DNA from: an uncultured Ruminococcus sp.
GTDB taxonomy: Bacteria; Bacillota_A; Clostridia; Oscillospirales; Ruminococcaceae
DNA length: 8,158 nucleotides
Reading direction: 5' to 3'
Assembly: GCA_902782875.1 (NCBI GenBank)
Contig: CACZPE010000359.1
Location: 1-8,158 of the forward strand
In this document: in pieces, positions 1 through 4,809 of the stretch
Position numbering within the stretch: the first letter of the stretch is position 1
Layout of the letters: each line of letters opens with the position of its first letter
Notes under the pieces: generated by a model
Databases searched by the model: none
What the model was told of the DNA's origin: nothing
Seen by the model: the letters and a program-made list of their open reading frames with translations, nothing else
Made by a program: the position numbers and the translations under genes

Positions 1-311
1 ACCTGCAGGGCGGAACAGGAATACAGTATAAGCACGGACAATGTGCCGCAGGCAGCGATAAGATCGGCGGTCAGCATGACACGCCTTTTATCCCGTCTGT
101 CCACAAAGCTACCGGCGAGAAAACGGAAAAAGATCGTGGGAAGAAAGGTGCATAAAGTTAATAAGGTGATACTCGAAGCAGTTCCCGCCTGCCCGTACAC
201 CCATATGATCAGGGCATAATCCACCATGGCCGTCCCCAGCTGAGATACGGTCTGTGAGCCCCAGAACAGCAGAAAGCTGCGAAGTTCTCTTATTGATGAT
301 TGTTTTTTCAT
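1..311 (-). CDS. MFS drug-efflux transporter, N-terminal part (truncated by window edge)
   Basis: The first 103 codons of a major facilitator superfamily pump, probably a proton-driven drug exporter in the inner membrane. The reading frame starts at ATG 311 and runs open to base 1, so the C-terminal three quarters lie outside. The visible part has a hydrophobic first helix (about residues 11-36), a second helix (about 46-66), and the MFS loop 2-3 signature (motif A, GSFVDRRDKRRVM, residues 67-79), followed by the third helix. The N-terminus resembles the macrolide-efflux Mef branch of the family by eye. TAAGGAG at 319-325 sits 7 nt before the ATG and fixes the start. The gene lies downstream of a short leader ORF and two stem-loops, the nearer of which includes the spacer between this ribosome site and the ATG. 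It probably belongs to the transcript of the phosphatase gene. The substrate cannot be told from this fragment. Confidence 0.85.
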   Translation of the reverse strand, partial: MKKQSSIRELRSFLLFWGSQTVSQLGTAMVDYALIIWVYGQAGTASSITLLTLCTFLPTIFFRFLAGSFVDRRDKRRVMLTADLIAACGTLSVLILYSCSALQ

Positions 312-400
312 GGCTTTGCTCCTTACATTTTTTATCAATGCATAAGCGCAAAGCCCGAACGGACGATAAAAGTCCCGACCGCTCCGTGCAGGTATCGTCC
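312..400 (-). promoter_or_regulatory. Candidate translation attenuator: two tandem stem-loops before the MFS gene
   Basis: Reading the minus strand, GGACGATA (400-393) can pair with TATCGTCC (368-361), a perfect 8-bp stem with a 24-nt loop. Directly after it, GGCTTTGC (355-348) can pair with GCAAAGCC (319-312), another perfect 8-bp stem. Its 3' arm fills the space between the ribosome site and the ATG at 311, so the ribosome site sits at the end of the loop and the start codon is flush against the helix. A third possible helix pairs leader codons (423-416, CTGCTCCG) with CGGAGCGG (386-379), with one G-U pair. This helix is incompatible with the first stem. Mutually exclusive helices plus a leader ORF are the hallmark of translational attenuation. 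The pairing is read directly; the function is inferred. Confidence 0.55.
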
Positions 401-403
401 CTT

Positions 404-466
404 TCAGACCATGCGCGGAGCAGAAGCATCCGCAGCTAACGGTACTCCCTGTCTTGTCATTTTCAT
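404..466 (-). CDS. Putative 20-residue leader peptide upstream of the MFS pump
   Basis: A small ORF, ATG 466 to TGA 404-406, reading MKMTRQGVPLAADASAPRMV. It has a strong ribosome site, GGAGG at 474-478, exactly 7 nt before the ATG. That is better placed than expected for a random short ORF. It begins 29 nt after the phosphatase stop codon and ends only 4 nt before the first of two stem-loops that lead into the MFS start. Its last codons could pair with downstream RNA. Short leader ORFs of this kind control drug-inducible erm, mef and msr-type genes, where a drug-stalled ribosome on the leader opens the downstream start. I do not recognise the peptide sequence. It could also be a chance ORF. 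Confidence 0.5.
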   Translation of the reverse strand: MKMTRQGVPLAADASAPRMV

Positions 467-495
467 ATGAATGCCTCCGTATTATTTCTGTGCCT

Positions 496-1104
496 TTATG
501 AGATATACGACATATCATTTATATGCCTTACACGGTGTTTACCGTCATCGCCCACGAACATATGGGATACTCCTCCTGCAGGGCCGTGTATATCCACTTC
601 ATAAAAGGATTCCACAGGTAGCCCCAGATACATGCTGTTCCATATGCTCAGAAGGCCCCCGTGAGATACGACGATAATATTTTCTGCATCGCTTTCCATC
701 ACTTCAGAGAAAAAGGGCAGCAGACGGTTCCATGCATCACGCCTGCTCTCACCGTCAGAAAACAGCCTGTCATCGACGGTCTTTTCGGGGCATTCAATAT
801 TCTCCCGAAGCCACTGAACCGACTTGCCGCAGCATCTGCCCAGGTTTCTCTCCCTCAGTTCCTTTCTGAGGATGGGTTCGGTGCCGAAATATTTTGCGAT
901 CTCGTCTGCCGTCTGTTTTGCGCGTTTAAGATCAGAGGAGTATATGACCACGTCCTTTCCCGCCAGTTCCTCCTTCAGCTTCTTTCCGATATGATCCGCC
1001 TGGATCCTGCCGAGATCAGTCAGATCCCAGTCTGTCCAGGAGCCCACCATACCGTTGGTATGGTGTATTGACTGTGTGTGCTGAACCGTGATGATGTGCT
1101 TCAT
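496..1104 (-). CDS. Histidine phosphatase superfamily protein (phosphoglycerate mutase-like), QHT variant
   Basis: A 202-residue cytosolic protein of the histidine phosphatase (PGM-like) superfamily, which transfers phosphate through a catalytic histidine. The nucleophile motif, normally RHG near the N-terminus, here reads QHTQ, with His9 kept but the phosphate-binding Arg replaced by Gln8. Other family marks are SSDLKRAKQTA (56-66, with the second Arg, R61), LRERNLG (83-89, probable proton donor E85), and the second catalytic histidine in VVSHGG (145-150, H148). ATG 1104 is chosen because AGGAG lies 4 nt upstream and a promoter ends 49 nt upstream. The frame stays open further upstream, but that part precedes the promoter and contains intergenic inverted repeats. 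It is the first gene of a likely operon with the leader ORF and the MFS pump. The physiological substrate is unknown. Confidence 0.88.
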   Translation of the reverse strand: MKHIITVQHTQSIHHTNGMVGSWTDWDLTDLGRIQADHIGKKLKEELAGKDVVIYSSDLKRAKQTADEIAKYFGTEPILRKELRERNLGRCCGKSVQWLRENIECPEKTVDDRLFSDGESRRDAWNRLLPFFSEVMESDAENIIVVSHGGLLSIWNSMYLGLPVESFYEVDIHGPAGGVSHMFVGDDGKHRVRHINDMSYIS

Positions 1105-1153
1105 ATTTCTCCTCTTTTCTATACCGTTTATACAAGAACCTCTCCTTACCCTT

Positions 1154-1182
1154 ATTATATCAGCAAGAAAAGAAAAAGTCAA
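1154..1182 (-). promoter_or_regulatory. Sigma-A promoter of the phosphatase / MFS unit
   Basis: On the minus strand, a -35 box TTGACT (1182-1177), a 17-bp spacer and a perfect -10 box TATAAT (1159-1154), preceded by TG one base upstream (extended -10). Transcription would start near 1147, giving an untranslated leader of about 43 nt before the phosphatase ATG at 1104. This rules out the longer upstream reading frame as part of the gene. Confidence 0.85.
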
Positions 1183-1355
1183 TCTTTCTCCGTAGACCGT
1201 TGGATAAATCAGTGAAATCGCCGTCGTTCGCAAAATCTTATCCAAAAATGAGAGGTACCGTGCCGCAAATACAGCCGTCCCTATAAAATGAATCAACGAA
1301 GTCGCTGCCGGTCGTACCGGCTGCAGGCTCAGCCTGCCGGCTGCATAAAAAGCTC
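1183..1355. other. Divergent intergenic region with inverted repeats, no gene seen
   Basis: About 170 bp between two divergent promoters; with the promoters and leaders, the whole gene-free stretch is 1105-1455. The interior holds no convincing ORF on either strand. It contains a perfect 8-bp inverted repeat, TTGGATAA (1200-1207) and TTATCCAA (1238-1245). It also has a GC-rich cluster of GCCGGT/ACCGGC (1307-1312/1316-1321, 3-nt loop) and GCAGGCT/AGCCTGC (1323-1329/1331-1337, 1-nt loop) that ends 18 bp before the -35 box of the pqqD-like gene. The stretch could be a dispersed intergenic repeat, a regulator-binding region, or a relic. Confidence 0.5.
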
Positions 1356-1384
1356 TTGACATACGCATTAATGTGTGCTATACT
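1356..1384 (+). promoter_or_regulatory. Strong extended -10 promoter of the PqqD-like gene
   Basis: A consensus -35 TTGACA (1356-1361), a 17-bp spacer ending in TGC, and -10 TATACT (1379-1384). Transcription would begin near 1391, giving an untranslated leader of about 65 nt. The leader holds two small stem-loops, TGCC/GGCA (1402-1405/1411-1414) and ACGG/CCGT (1419-1422/1430-1433). I could not match the leader to a known riboswitch class. Confidence 0.85.
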
Positions 1385-1455
1385 TCAACTAAAGCAGTTT
1401 ATGCCGTAAAGGCAAGGCACGGGGGAACTCCGTAATAATGATAAGGGGTGCTGAT

Positions 1456-1722
1456 ATGAAACTGAAAGAACATTTTACAATCCGTCCAATCGGTGACAAG
1501 TATTATCTCATTCCGGACGAAAGGGCTTCGCTGCACAGGAATATCGGCCTGCCGTCCAATGTATCCGCTCTGTTTATCGTTAATTGTCTCAGAGAGGACA
1601 CATCCGAAGAGGCTATCGTTGATGCCATGACCAAAAAGTACAGGGCACCGAGGGAGAAGTTTGAATCTGCTGTAAGCGAGATGATAACGACCCTCAGAAT
1701 AGCAAACGCCCTTGACGAATAA
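1456..1722 (+). CDS. PqqD-like RiPP recognition element protein (orphan)
   Basis: An 88-residue protein of the PqqD-like family. These are small winged-helix domains that bind the leader of a ribosomally made peptide and present it to a modifying enzyme, often a radical-SAM protein. The N-terminus KLKEHFTIRPIGDKYYLIPD is the typical beta hairpin start. It is followed by the conserved run toward 'NVSALFIVNCLREDTSEEAIVDAM', and then by a C-terminal helical half ending in TTLRIANALDE, which matches the family's 'L...G.L' end. ATG 1456 is chosen because AAGGGG (1443-1448) lies 7 nt upstream; an upstream ATG at 1438 has no ribosome site. No precursor peptide, radical-SAM maturase or transporter of a RiPP cluster is visible beside it, so its partner is unknown. 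It has its own strong promoter and is followed by a 13-bp hairpin. Confidence 0.8.
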   Translation: MKLKEHFTIRPIGDKYYLIPDERASLHRNIGLPSNVSALFIVNCLREDTSEEAIVDAMTKKYRAPREKFESAVSEMITTLRIANALDE

Positions 1723-1764
1723 CCCAAAGCTTACAAACAAAAAACAGGTTTTTAGGAAGAACTG

Positions 1765-1800
1765 GCCATAGTATTTCTGACAGATATGAAATACTATGGC
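1765..1800 (+). terminator. 13-bp perfect stem-loop between the PqqD-like and SUKH genes (weak terminator or processing site)
   Basis: GCCATAGTATTTC (1765-1777) pairs perfectly with GAAATACTATGGC (1788-1800) around a 10-nt loop. No run of T follows on the plus strand (TGTTACTATACG), and none follows in the other direction. It is therefore not a classic intrinsic terminator. It may weaken read-through, protect the 3' end of the upstream message, or act as a protein site. I found no convincing separate promoter for the SUKH gene. Confidence 0.45.
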
Positions 1801-1841
1801 TGTTACTATACGTAAAGATAACGCTGATACGGAGAAAAGAT

Positions 1842-2297
1842 ATGACAAACAAATTTATTGAATGGGCAAGGGCCAATGGCTGGAATATCATCAGTGCCGA
1901 CGAGGAGATATCTCTGCCCGAAAGCATCAGTACAAGATATGAGATACCCGCAGAATGGTACAGCTTTATAAATAAGCTTCGCAAATGCGAAAACAGCGCG
2001 GCAACGGTATGGTTTCTCACACCTGATGATTATCTGCCGCAGGACGGCTTTCAGTGGAATGAATTTGAGCTTCAGAGTCTGGAATACGCCGATCCCGATG
2101 ATGACATAGTTTCATTCTGGGACAGGCACCTGCCTGTTGTCATATCCGTCGAGGACGGATATTCCTACTACGCAATAGATACACAGACAGGCAATGTCGT
2201 AAACGGGTATGAACCCGAATATGAAGATGCATCGGTGATCGCAGAGGACTTTGATGCATTTATCACTAAGATCATATCGGGTGAGATCGTCCTGTAG
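1842..2297 (+). CDS. SMI1/KNR4 (SUKH) family protein
   Basis: A 151-residue acidic cytosolic protein of the SUKH superfamily. Family features are the N-terminal FIEWARANGW (5-14), IPAEWYSFINKL (35-46), the aromatic core TVWFLTPDDY (55-64) followed by FQWNEFEL (70-77), and the typical HLPVVISVEDGYSYYAID...G.VV.GYEPEYED segment (96-129), with a final helix near 131-145. SUKH proteins often serve as immunity proteins against secreted polymorphic toxins, but many stand alone with unknown roles. No toxin gene is seen next to this one. GGAG (1831-1834) lies 7 nt before the ATG. It is the second gene after the PqqD-like gene, separated by 119 nt that contain a hairpin, and it ends just before a bidirectional terminator. 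Confidence 0.85.
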   Translation: MTNKFIEWARANGWNIISADEEISLPESISTRYEIPAEWYSFINKLRKCENSAATVWFLTPDDYLPQDGFQWNEFELQSLEYADPDDDIVSFWDRHLPVVISVEDGYSYYAIDTQTGNVVNGYEPEYEDASVIAEDFDAFITKIISGEIVL

Positions 2298-2306
2298 ATC
2301 ATATAC

Positions 2307-2341
2307 AAAAACCATCTCCGCCGCAGCGGAGATGGTTTTTT
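2307..2341. terminator. Bidirectional intrinsic terminator between convergent genes
   Basis: ACCATCTCCGC (2311-2321) pairs with GCGGAGATGGT (2326-2336) around a 4-nt loop, an 11-bp GC-rich stem. It is flanked by A4-5 on the left and T6 on the right. It can therefore end transcripts of the SUKH gene (stop at 2297) and of the membrane anti-sigma gene coming from the other side (stop at 2343). Confidence 0.93.
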
Positions 2342-2342
2342 A

Positions 2343-4115
2343 TCAGTAAGCTATAAAGCGGTACTGCAGATCAAGATCATATTTCTCAAAGGAGTTTATG
2401 CCGCCCATTTTTTCATTTGAAAGCGGCTTTGCATACTGCCAGGAATCTATAAGATCCTGCTCTGTGAGACTGTACCGCGACATGATGCTGCTCGAATATG
2501 CAGTCACGCTCTGTATCTCGAATACCGTCACCTGATCATCGGACATCCATGCGGATGCGCCGTTTATAGTCAGATGATAGAGATTCGGGTCGGCAGCATC
2601 TCTCACGCCGAAGCCGTAGTCTATGCCGTAATTATCGCGCTTGTCGCTGTCATATACCTCTGCGCCGAGAGTCCTGCCCGTGATGAAGAACACATCATAT
2701 TTTGATGCGATATTGCTGTCATTGACCTTAAGATCAACATGTATCTTCGGATCATCGGTGCCGGATATGCCCGCAAGTGTTGTGCTGAACGCGGGAGTGT
2801 TTATTGTCTCGCCGATGCCGGCATAGCCTGATACAGCACTTTCGCTCTGTACAGGTGCGGACACCTTTTCAGCCGCCTTGCCCTTGAGCACATAGGATTT
2901 TCTGCCGTCTGAAAGTGTTATGCGGTCCGCCTTGTCAAAATCCACAGCGTCGAAATGATATGCAACATACCATGCATTAGCCTCTCCGCGTCCGCATACA
3001 CCGTCCTGGTCACACCACGGAAGTGCTGTGGCATTGTCGTCAAGATGAGCTCTCAGCTCCGTGCCGTCAACATCGAGTATAAGAGACTTGCCGAGGCTCA
3101 TTGCATTCGCATCCTCCGTGCCCGAATCCTCGGGGCTGCGAGAGGGATCGATACCGTCTATATATACCGAGAACCATGTTGAATAAGAACCGAATTCAGC
3201 ATTGTCAAAGCAGTATGATACGCCGTCGTTTTCAAAGACCATATTCTTATATGTCTTCTCCGTTACGGGCTTGAGTACATTATCGGGAACTACGAAGCGG
3301 TATGAGATATCATCAATGTCATACTCCTCAAAGGTCATGAACACCTCTGCCTTGTCTGCAGGGAGCTGCTTTGCGTGATTCCAGGAATCCTCAACCTCCT
3401 GCTCGGTCACACGGTACTTTCTGAGCATGGTACCCGAATATGCCTGCAGGGATTCTATGGTGAATACCGACTCCTCGCCGCCCGTCACCCATGCAACGGG
3501 AGCATCAACGCTTATATGATACAGCGTCGGATCGTTGTCGTCCTTTACCGCAAAGCCGTAGTTCGGGCCGTAGTCTCCGTCAAGGCCCTGCTCATATATC
3601 TCTGCGCCGATGGTCTTTGTGACGATGAAGAAATGATCGTATTTATCGTTGAAAGCCTTGTCGTTTATCCTTGCGTCGAGCAGTATCTTGGGCTGTTGTG
3701 TGTCGCCTGCGATACCGATAAGCGTTGTGCTGATAAGATCGGTATTTATCGTCTCGCCGAATCCTGCATACCCCTTTACCGCAGCTCCCTGTGATGCTGC
3801 ATCTACAGGATCGGTAACGGTGAAATAATACCCCGAATCAACCAGCTCTGCTGTTGTCTGATCATCGATATAGTGACTGAATATAAATGACATTGGGCCA
3901 TGTCCTGCAGCGCCTGCCGCTGCTGTGACCGCCACTGCCGATACTGCGACGAATGCCGCCGCAAGGCCTGCGAATCTTCTTGTATGTATCTTTCTTCTTC
4001 TGATATCTGCGCCTGATAAACTCTTTTTAGCCATGATAAGCATCTCCTCACTGCTGACATTATAGTTCTCATCACAGAATCTGTCTATCTCGTTCTTATA
4101 TGAATCGATACTCAT
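2343..4115 (-). CDS. Putative membrane-anchored anti-sigma factor with duplicated extracellular module
   Basis: A 590-residue single-pass membrane protein. Residues 1-47 are a charged cytoplasmic segment that could hold the sigma factor. Residues 48-71 are a hydrophobic Ala/Val-rich helix following an RRRKIHTRR stretch, so the large C-terminal part faces outside. The outer part contains two copies of a ~163-residue module, residues 113-276 and 428-590. Both run from GYAG.GETINT to YRF and share KYD.FFI, GAE.Y, DYGF.V.D, LYH, AW, AYS and DSW.AK. A different linker with two cysteines (C368, C374) lies between them. ATG 4115 is chosen over a TTG at 4136 because AGGAGG (4125-4130) lies 9 nt upstream. 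The start overlaps the sigma gene by 20 nt, the classic sigma/anti-sigma arrangement. I do not recognise the module as a named domain. The anti-sigma role is inferred from this layout. Confidence 0.78.
   Translation of the reverse strand: MSIDSYKNEIDRFCDENYNVSSEEMLIMAKKSLSGADIRRRKIHTRRFAGLAAAFVAVSAVAVTAAAGAAGHGPMSFIFSHYIDDQTTAELVDSGYYFTVTDPVDAASQGAAVKGYAGFGETINTDLISTTLIGIAGDTQQPKILLDARINDKAFNDKYDHFFIVTKTIGAEIYEQGLDGDYGPNYGFAVKDDNDPTLYHISVDAPVAWVTGGEESVFTIESLQAYSGTMLRKYRVTEQEVEDSWNHAKQLPADKAEVFMTFEEYDIDDISYRFVVPDNVLKPVTEKTYKNMVFENDGVSYCFDNAEFGSYSTWFSVYIDGIDPSRSPEDSGTEDANAMSLGKSLILDVDGTELRAHLDDNATALPWCDQDGVCGRGEANAWYVAYHFDAVDFDKADRITLSDGRKSYVLKGKAAEKVSAPVQSESAVSGYAGIGETINTPAFSTTLAGISGTDDPKIHVDLKVNDSNIASKYDVFFITGRTLGAEVYDSDKRDNYGIDYGFGVRDAADPNLYHLTINGASAWMSDDQVTVFEIQSVTAYSSSIMSRYSLTEQDLIDSWQYAKPLSNEKMGGINSFEKYDLDLQYRFIAY
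2346..2834 (-). repeat. Ectodomain module, copy 2
   Basis: Codes for residues 428-590 of the membrane protein. It aligns over its whole length with copy 1, opening VSGYAGIGETINT and ending YRFIAY. The two copies clearly share ancestry but differ at many positions, so the duplication is old rather than a recent tandem event. Confidence 0.85.
3288..3779 (-). repeat. Ectodomain module, copy 1
   Basis: Codes for residues 113-276, opening VKGYAGFGETINT and ending YRFVV. It is the membrane-proximal copy of the repeated module and is separated from copy 2 by about 150 residues of unrelated sequence. Confidence 0.85.
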
Positions 4116-4587
4116 AATGTCCAGCCTCCTTTTCAAGTCTGTTCTTTATCTTCTGTCTGCCCCTGTCAAGCCTTGTCTTGACTGTCGGCTCCCTCAGACC
4201 GAGAACATCTGCTATCTGTTTTACAGACCAGCCCTCATAGTAGAAAAGATGTATCGGTATCCTGTACTTTTCGGGAAGTGCGAGTACCGCACTCATGACG
4301 TCGCTGTGATCTTCCTTCTCCCTGTCGGGGAGATTCTCGTCGAGTTCCTCATACGATGACCATCTCGAATCCCTTATGTGATTCTTTGACAGGTTCACCG
4401 CAACACGTATCAGCCACGCCTTGATATGCTCATCGCTTTCAAATTCCTTGTTATATGCGTACAGCTTTACGAACACTTCCTGTGTGAGGTCGGAGGCATC
4501 CGCTGTATTGCGGATATAGTTGTATATGACAGAATAGACACTGTTTTTGTTTTTCTCATATATCCTGACAAAAAGCTCATCTGTCAC
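4096..4587 (-). CDS. ECF-type (group IV) RNA polymerase sigma factor
   Basis: A 163-residue extracytoplasmic-function sigma factor that directs RNA polymerase to stress or envelope promoters. Region 2 covers about residues 5-75. It has the core-binding DASDLTQEVFVKLY (30-43) and the -10-reading helix KAWLIRVAVNLSKNHIR (56-72). Region 4 covers about 97-152, with LPEKYRIPIHL and the helix-turn-helix SVKQIADVLGLREPTVKTRL that reads the -35 box. There is no region 1 or 3, as usual for this group. GTG 4587 is preferred over ATG 4593: AGGAGG (4596-4601) is 8 nt from the GTG but only 2 nt from the ATG. The 3' end overlaps the membrane protein gene, its probable anti-sigma factor, by 20 nt. The gene is preceded by an ECF-like promoter and a structured leader. 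Confidence 0.93.
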   Translation of the reverse strand: MTDELFVRIYEKNKNSVYSVIYNYIRNTADASDLTQEVFVKLYAYNKEFESDEHIKAWLIRVAVNLSKNHIRDSRWSSYEELDENLPDREKEDHSDVMSAVLALPEKYRIPIHLFYYEGWSVKQIADVLGLREPTVKTRLDRGRQKIKNRLEKEAGHYEYRFI

Positions 4588-4595
4588 AGCCATTA

Positions 4596-4601
4596 CCTCC
4601 T
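4596..4601 (-). promoter_or_regulatory. Ribosome site that decides the sigma factor start (GTG rather than ATG)
   Basis: A full AGGAGG lies 2 nt from ATG 4593, which is too close, and 8 nt from the in-frame GTG at 4587, which is ideal. The protein then begins MTDELF, a usual opening for this family. Confidence 0.7.
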
Positions 4602-4619
4602 TCGGTCCGTTCTCCTTGC

Positions 4620-4669
4620 GGATGATGCTTTGAGCTCAGCGCATCATCCATTACATACTTAAAAGTATG
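4620..4669 (-). promoter_or_regulatory. Structured 5' leader of the sigma factor mRNA (two stem-loops)
   Basis: Read in the direction of transcription, CATACTT/AAGTATG (4669-4663/4660-4654, 2-nt loop) is followed by a perfect 9-bp stem GGATGATGC/GCATCATCC (4649-4641/4628-4620, 12-nt loop). The second stem ends 18 nt upstream of the AGGAGG ribosome site. Neither stem is followed by a T run, so they are not terminators. They may control message stability or translation, or be binding sites in DNA. Confidence 0.5.
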
Positions 4670-4693
4670 CTCATCAGGGCCCTTTCGACTGTA

Positions 4694-4721
4694 ATACACC
4701 CGAAAAGGGCAAAAGGTTTCA
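4694..4721 (-). promoter_or_regulatory. ECF-type promoter of the sigma/anti-sigma operon, likely autoregulated
   Basis: TGAAAC (4721-4716), a 16-bp spacer and GTGTAT (4699-4694) match the shape of Firmicute ECF promoters (TGAAAC in the -35 box, CGT-like -10). A/T runs at 4722-4741 directly upstream resemble an UP element or bent DNA. The -10 box lies in the loop of an inverted repeat, GCCCTTTTCG (4710-4701) and CGAAAGGGC (4687-4679). This fits a sigma factor that drives its own gene. The match is by eye only. Confidence 0.6.
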
Positions 4722-4772
4722 TTTTTTCAAAAAAATTTTTTACGGAATGATTTTTTGAGAGCTTCTACAGCA

Positions 4773-4795
4773 ATAGCCGCTGTTTATGCGGCTAT
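4773..4795 (-). terminator. Stem-loop after the amrS-like gene, probable terminator
   Basis: ATAGCCGC (4795-4788) pairs with GCGGCTAT (4780-4773) around a 7-nt loop, starting 15 nt after the AmrS stop codon. The bases that follow are not a clean T run, so termination would be weak or factor-assisted. It is the only hairpin between this operon and the ECF promoter downstream. Confidence 0.55.
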
Positions 4796-4809
4796 CCATA
4801 GGGGTATGA

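Noticed and set aside
109..429. A 106-residue minus-strand ORF
   Set aside because: It overlaps the MFS start in another frame, spans the hairpins, and looks like no known protein.
496..1368. A 290-residue form of the phosphatase starting at 1368
   Set aside because: The extra 88 codons lie upstream of a clear promoter (1154-1182) and cover intergenic palindromes. The ATG at 1104 has a ribosome site and gives the normal family N-terminus.
1438..1455. An earlier start (MIRGAD) for the PqqD-like protein
   Set aside because: It has no ribosome site, and AAGGGG is well placed for ATG 1456.
1385..1455. A riboswitch in the leader of the PqqD-like gene
   Set aside because: Two short stems are present, but I could not match the conserved core of any riboswitch class I know.
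1842..2297. A toxin-immunity pair based on the SUKH protein
   Set aside because: No secreted toxin or toxin fragment is adjacent; the neighbour is a PqqD-like protein.
4116..4136. A TTG start for the membrane protein at 4136
   Set aside because: The AGGAGG site lies inside this extension and serves ATG 4115.
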